Below are positions 13,824 through 16,067 of a DNA stretch of 16,067 nt, piece by piece. The DNA is taken from contig JANRAA010000255.1 of NCBI GenBank assembly GCA_030728235.1, positions 1-16,067 of the forward strand, given 5' to 3'. This DNA comes from Flavobacteriales bacterium. Lineage in GTDB: Bacteria > Bacteroidota > Bacteroidia > Flavobacteriales_D > Sanyastnellaceae. Below the pieces are notes generated by a model, which saw only the letters and a list, made by a program, of their open reading frames with translations, did no database searches and had not been told where the DNA came from. A program made the translations under genes and the position numbers. Numbering within the stretch: the stretch's first letter is position 1; the number at the start of each line of letters is the position of its first letter.

Positions 13824-15202
13824 TGAACATTCCGACTTATACATATGGCCAACTGCCCGTCCAACCTTGGGAATATCCATCCGTGGTCTTGTTCTTCATT
13901 TTGGCGTTTGCTATTGGTTTGCACTTGCGTCGTCAGCATCGCCACGACCCAAGTTGGCGATTTTTCATCCCCGGTTTATTCGTCAAGCTTGGAGGAGGAG
14001 TGTTTTTTGGGTTGATATACACGCTCTATTATTCGGGAGGCGACACAACTTCCTATTTTGAAAGTGCACTTTCCTTCACGAATCTCTTGTTCGAAAGTCC
14101 ACTTCGATTCTCAGAAGCCCTCGCTGGCGGCGGAACTCTCGAAATAAAAAGCTTGTTCGATTCATCAACAGGATCGCCTTTGGGATATATGTTTTTCGAC
14201 CCCAAGGCTCGAACGGTAATCAAACTGCTCATTCCTTTTGTCGTTTTAGGAGGAAAGAGTTACTTCCTGACCACGATGTGGCTATCGTTAGTCACCTACA
14301 GCGGACTATGGCGCTTGTACCGCGTGTTTGTTGAGCATTTCCCCCATTTATACAAATACTTAGCATTGGGAATTTTATTCATGCCATCGGTGGCATTTTG
14401 GGGTTCAGGTATTTTGAAAGACTCCTTTACACTGGCTGCAACGTGTTACTTCATAGTTGGCACCAACAATTTCGTTAAAAGCAGGGGTAAAAATATTTGG
14501 AGTGTTATAGTAATGATGGTGAGCGGTTGGATTGTGATCTCAATTAAACCATACATCCTTTTGATTCTGTTGCCAGGAACCCTGGTTTGGTACTTCTATC
14601 AGCGCATTCGAAACATTCGGAACGCCTACTTCAGATACATCATGGTACCTTTTATCTACGCTATTGTCTTGATAGGAAGCTTTGTATTACTCACTCAATT
14701 GGGGTCTTCACTCGGGCGTTTTGCACCAAACAGAGCTTTAGAGACAGCCGTAATTATCCAAAACGACTTAAAACAGGAGTATTACAAAGGGAACAGTTTC
14801 GATATTGGTGAATTCGACGCATCATTAAATGGAATCGCTTCCAAATTTTTTCCTGCTGTGAGTGCCGGACTGTTCAGGCCATTTATTTGGGAGAGCAAAA
14901 ATATCGTGATGGTCTTATCCGGACTGGAAAACCTATTCATCCTAATCATCACCTTGATTGTACTTCTTACTTTGAAGCCTGGCATCATTCGAAAGGTAAT
15001 TGGTGAGCACCCGATACTCTTATACAGCTTGTTGTTTACTGTATTGTTCGCTTTTATGATTGGCCTTACAACATCAAACTTTGGTGCTTTGGTGAGGTTC
15101 AAAATACCTTTGATTCCGCTTTTTATGGCAACTTTGATGGTGTTGTACGGACATGTAGACATTGAACGAAGAAACCGCAAAAGGTTCAAACCACAGACAT
15201 AA
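13823..15202 (+). CDS. Polytopic membrane protein of unknown function
   Basis: This 459-residue protein has about 11-12 hydrophobic segments and one large non-membrane loop (~300-375). Segments that look conserved are FMPSVAFWGSGILKDSFTLA (near 187-206), IKPYILLILLPG, and AGLFRPFIWES (near 346) followed by a segment containing LENLF. I recall similar uncharacterised proteins in other Bacteroidota but know no function. The overall design, many helices with one large loop probably on the periplasmic side, resembles O-antigen polymerase/ligase-like or EpsG-like glycan polymerases; this is inference from shape only. The start overlaps the rlmH stop (TGATG), and a strong hairpin terminator begins right at its TAA. 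Both the rlmH coupling and the flippase in the window are context, not proof of a role. Confidence 0.85.
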   Translation: MNIPTYTYGQLPVQPWEYPSVVLFFILAFAIGLHLRRQHRHDPSWRFFIPGLFVKLGGGVFFGLIYTLYYSGGDTTSYFESALSFTNLLFESPLRFSEALAGGGTLEIKSLFDSSTGSPLGYMFFDPKARTVIKLLIPFVVLGGKSYFLTTMWLSLVTYSGLWRLYRVFVEHFPHLYKYLALGILFMPSVAFWGSGILKDSFTLAATCYFIVGTNNFVKSRGKNIWSVIVMMVSGWIVISIKPYILLILLPGTLVWYFYQRIRNIRNAYFRYIMVPFIYAIVLIGSFVLLTQLGSSLGRFAPNRALETAVIIQNDLKQEYYKGNSFDIGEFDASLNGIASKFFPAVSAGLFRPFIWESKNIVMVLSGLENLFILIITLIVLLTLKPGIIRKVIGEHPILLYSLLFTVLFAFMIGLTTSNFGALVRFKIPLIPLFMATLMVLYGHVDIERRNRKRFKPQT

Positions 15203-15227
15203 AAAAAGGGGCCAAAAGCCCCTTTTT
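15203..15227. terminator. Bidirectional intrinsic terminator
   Basis: AAAAAGGGGC (15203-15212) and GCCCCTTTTT (15218-15227) form a perfect 10-bp stem with a 5-nt loop. The T-run serves the plus-strand membrane-protein gene, whose stop it touches, and the A-run gives T on the minus strand for the convergent atpDC operon ending at 15244. Confidence 0.9.
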
Positions 15228-15243
15228 CTGTGTTGTATATCTA

Positions 15244-15480
15244 TTACTCAGCGAGTATAGTTACTTTGTTGTTCAGCACTTCTACGGTGCCTCCATTGAC
15301 TTGAAATTCCTGTTCAGAACCTTTTTCGACACGAATCTTAACCACACCCGCTTTTAGGGTTGTAATCATCGGCGCGTGATTGTTTAAGATACCCAAACTA
15401 CCATCAGCACCTGGGAGATAAACATAATCGGCCTCACCTACGAATAGGCTCTTTTCAGGAGAAAGGATTTCTACTTTCAT
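15244..15480 (-). CDS. atpC: ATP synthase F1 subunit epsilon (short form)
   Basis: Epsilon is part of the central rotor stalk of F1Fo ATP synthase, linking subunit gamma to the c-ring. The 78 residues cover only the N-terminal beta-sandwich: VEILSPEKSLFVGEADYVYL, then LPGADGSLGILNNHAPMITTLKAG is spread over residues 22-45, then the strand NGGTVEVLNNKVTILAE at the end. The C-terminal two-helix domain that inhibits ATP hydrolysis in E. coli and Bacillus (proteins of ~130-140 residues) is absent. Short epsilon subunits are common in Bacteroidota, so this is a natural form, not a broken gene. It starts 10 bp after the atpD stop and ends before a strong terminator. Confidence 0.96.
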   Translation of the reverse strand: MKVEILSPEKSLFVGEADYVYLPGADGSLGILNNHAPMITTLKAGVVKIRVEKGSEQEFQVNGGTVEVLNNKVTILAE

Positions 15481-15490
15481 TGTATTTCAA

Positions 15491-16067
15491 TTATCCTTTT
15501 GCATCAGCGAGCATCTTCTCACCAGCAATTTTCACTTCTTCGATAGAACCTTTCAAGTTGAAAGCTGCTTCTGGGTAACGGTCCATTTCACCTTCAAGAA
15601 TCATGTTAAATCCTTTGATGGTTTCTTCAATTGGAACGAGAACTCCAGCAAGACCAGTAAACTGCTCAGCTACGTGGAAAGGCTGCGACAAGAAACGTTG
15701 AACACGACGAGCGCGGTGAACGGCTTGCTTATCTTCTTCAGAAAGTTCATCCATACCCAAGATAGCGATGATATCTTGCAGCTCTTTGTAGCGCTGAAGA
15801 ATCTCTTTTACACGCTGTGCACAACGGTAGTGCTCAGCACCAACGATTTCTTCTGTAAGGATACGTGAAGTAGAATCCAAAGGATCTACCGCAGGGTAGA
15901 TACCAAGCTCTGCAATCTTACGAGACAATACTGTAGTAGCATCCAAGTGAGCGAAAGTTGTCGCCGGAGCCGGGTCAGTAAGGTCATCCGCAGGAACGTA
16001 AACCGCTTGTACCGAAGTAATAGAACCTCTTTTTGTAGAAGTGATACGCTCTTGCATCGCTCCCATC
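15491..16067 (-). CDS. atpD: ATP synthase F1 subunit beta (5' partial)
   Basis: Only the C-terminal ~192 residues are visible; the gene runs off the right window edge. Beta carries the catalytic nucleotide sites of F1. Seen here are QERITSTKRGSITSVQAVYV, PADDLTDPAPATTFAHLDAT, the ATP synthase alpha/beta signature PAVDPLDSTS, and the DELSEED lever that contacts gamma, followed by RFLSQPFHVAEQFTG. The Walker A lies outside the window. The internal ATG at 16064-16066 is not the real start, because conserved beta sequence precedes this point in all homologs. atpC follows 10 bp downstream, making a minus-strand atpDC pair with no other F1Fo genes in view; Bacteroidota often keep these two apart from or ahead of the remaining subunits. 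Confidence 0.97.
   Translation of the reverse strand, partial: MGAMQERITSTKRGSITSVQAVYVPADDLTDPAPATTFAHLDATTVLSRKIAELGIYPAVDPLDSTSRILTEEIVGAEHYRCAQRVKEILQRYKELQDIIAILGMDELSEEDKQAVHRARRVQRFLSQPFHVAEQFTGLAGVLVPIEETIKGFNMILEGEMDRYPEAAFNLKGSIEEVKIAGEKMLADAKG

Noticed and set aside
1..16067. A new defence, mobile or CRISPR-like system
   Set aside because: I found no repeats, integrase, transposase, toxin-antitoxin pair or defence-gene signature; the AddB-like nuclease looks like a chromosomal repair gene and its neighbours are housekeeping or envelope genes.

Overview
The window looks like core chromosome from a member of the Bacteroidota, most likely Flavobacteriales-like. The evidence is a PorP/SprF-family outer-membrane protein, a TPR/PD40 partner protein, the families DUF4783 and DUF2147, a short ATP synthase epsilon subunit, and the Bacteroidota -7 promoter element TAnnTTTG just upstream of several genes. 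Genes are packed tightly. There is no gene-free stretch above about 160 bp, and I saw no tRNA, rRNA, insertion sequence, CRISPR array or phage gene.

Layout, left to right. (1) 1-2387, plus strand: the 3' part of a TPR-PD40 protein, coupled by an ATGA overlap to a PorP/SprF-like outer-membrane protein. (2) 2388-3741, minus strand: murB (peptidoglycan precursor synthesis) and an unrecognised 85-residue gene. (3) 3758-8484, plus strand: a TPR protein, a large AddB-like PD-(D/E)XK nuclease and a family-4-like glycosyltransferase in one tight run. (4) 8468-8986, minus strand: a small SAM-dependent methyltransferase whose 3' end overlaps the glycosyltransferase. (5) 9052-10530, plus strand: a polytopic flippase of the polysaccharide-export (Wzx-like) type. 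(6) 10533-13188, minus strand: DUF4783, then a terminator, then nadC-yihY-DUF2147 in a tight operon. (7) 13347-15202, plus strand: rlmH with its own promoter, translationally coupled to a large membrane protein of unknown function. (8) 15203-16067, minus strand: a bidirectional terminator, atpC and the 3' part of atpD.

Functional themes are envelope building (murB, glycosyltransferase, methyltransferase, flippase, possibly the 459-residue membrane protein, PorP/PD40), DNA repair (AddB-like nuclease), NAD synthesis (nadC), ribosome maturation (rlmH) and ATP synthesis (atpDC). I found no clear new multi-gene system. The most notable signal is regulatory: four transcription-unit starts carry a TAnnTTTG-like box only 3-5 nt before the ATG, which predicts leaderless mRNAs. 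Other points worth checking are a PorE-like protein with no OmpA domain, an AddB-like nuclease that stops just before the expected fourth iron-sulfur cysteine, and the conserved-looking membrane protein behind rlmH.
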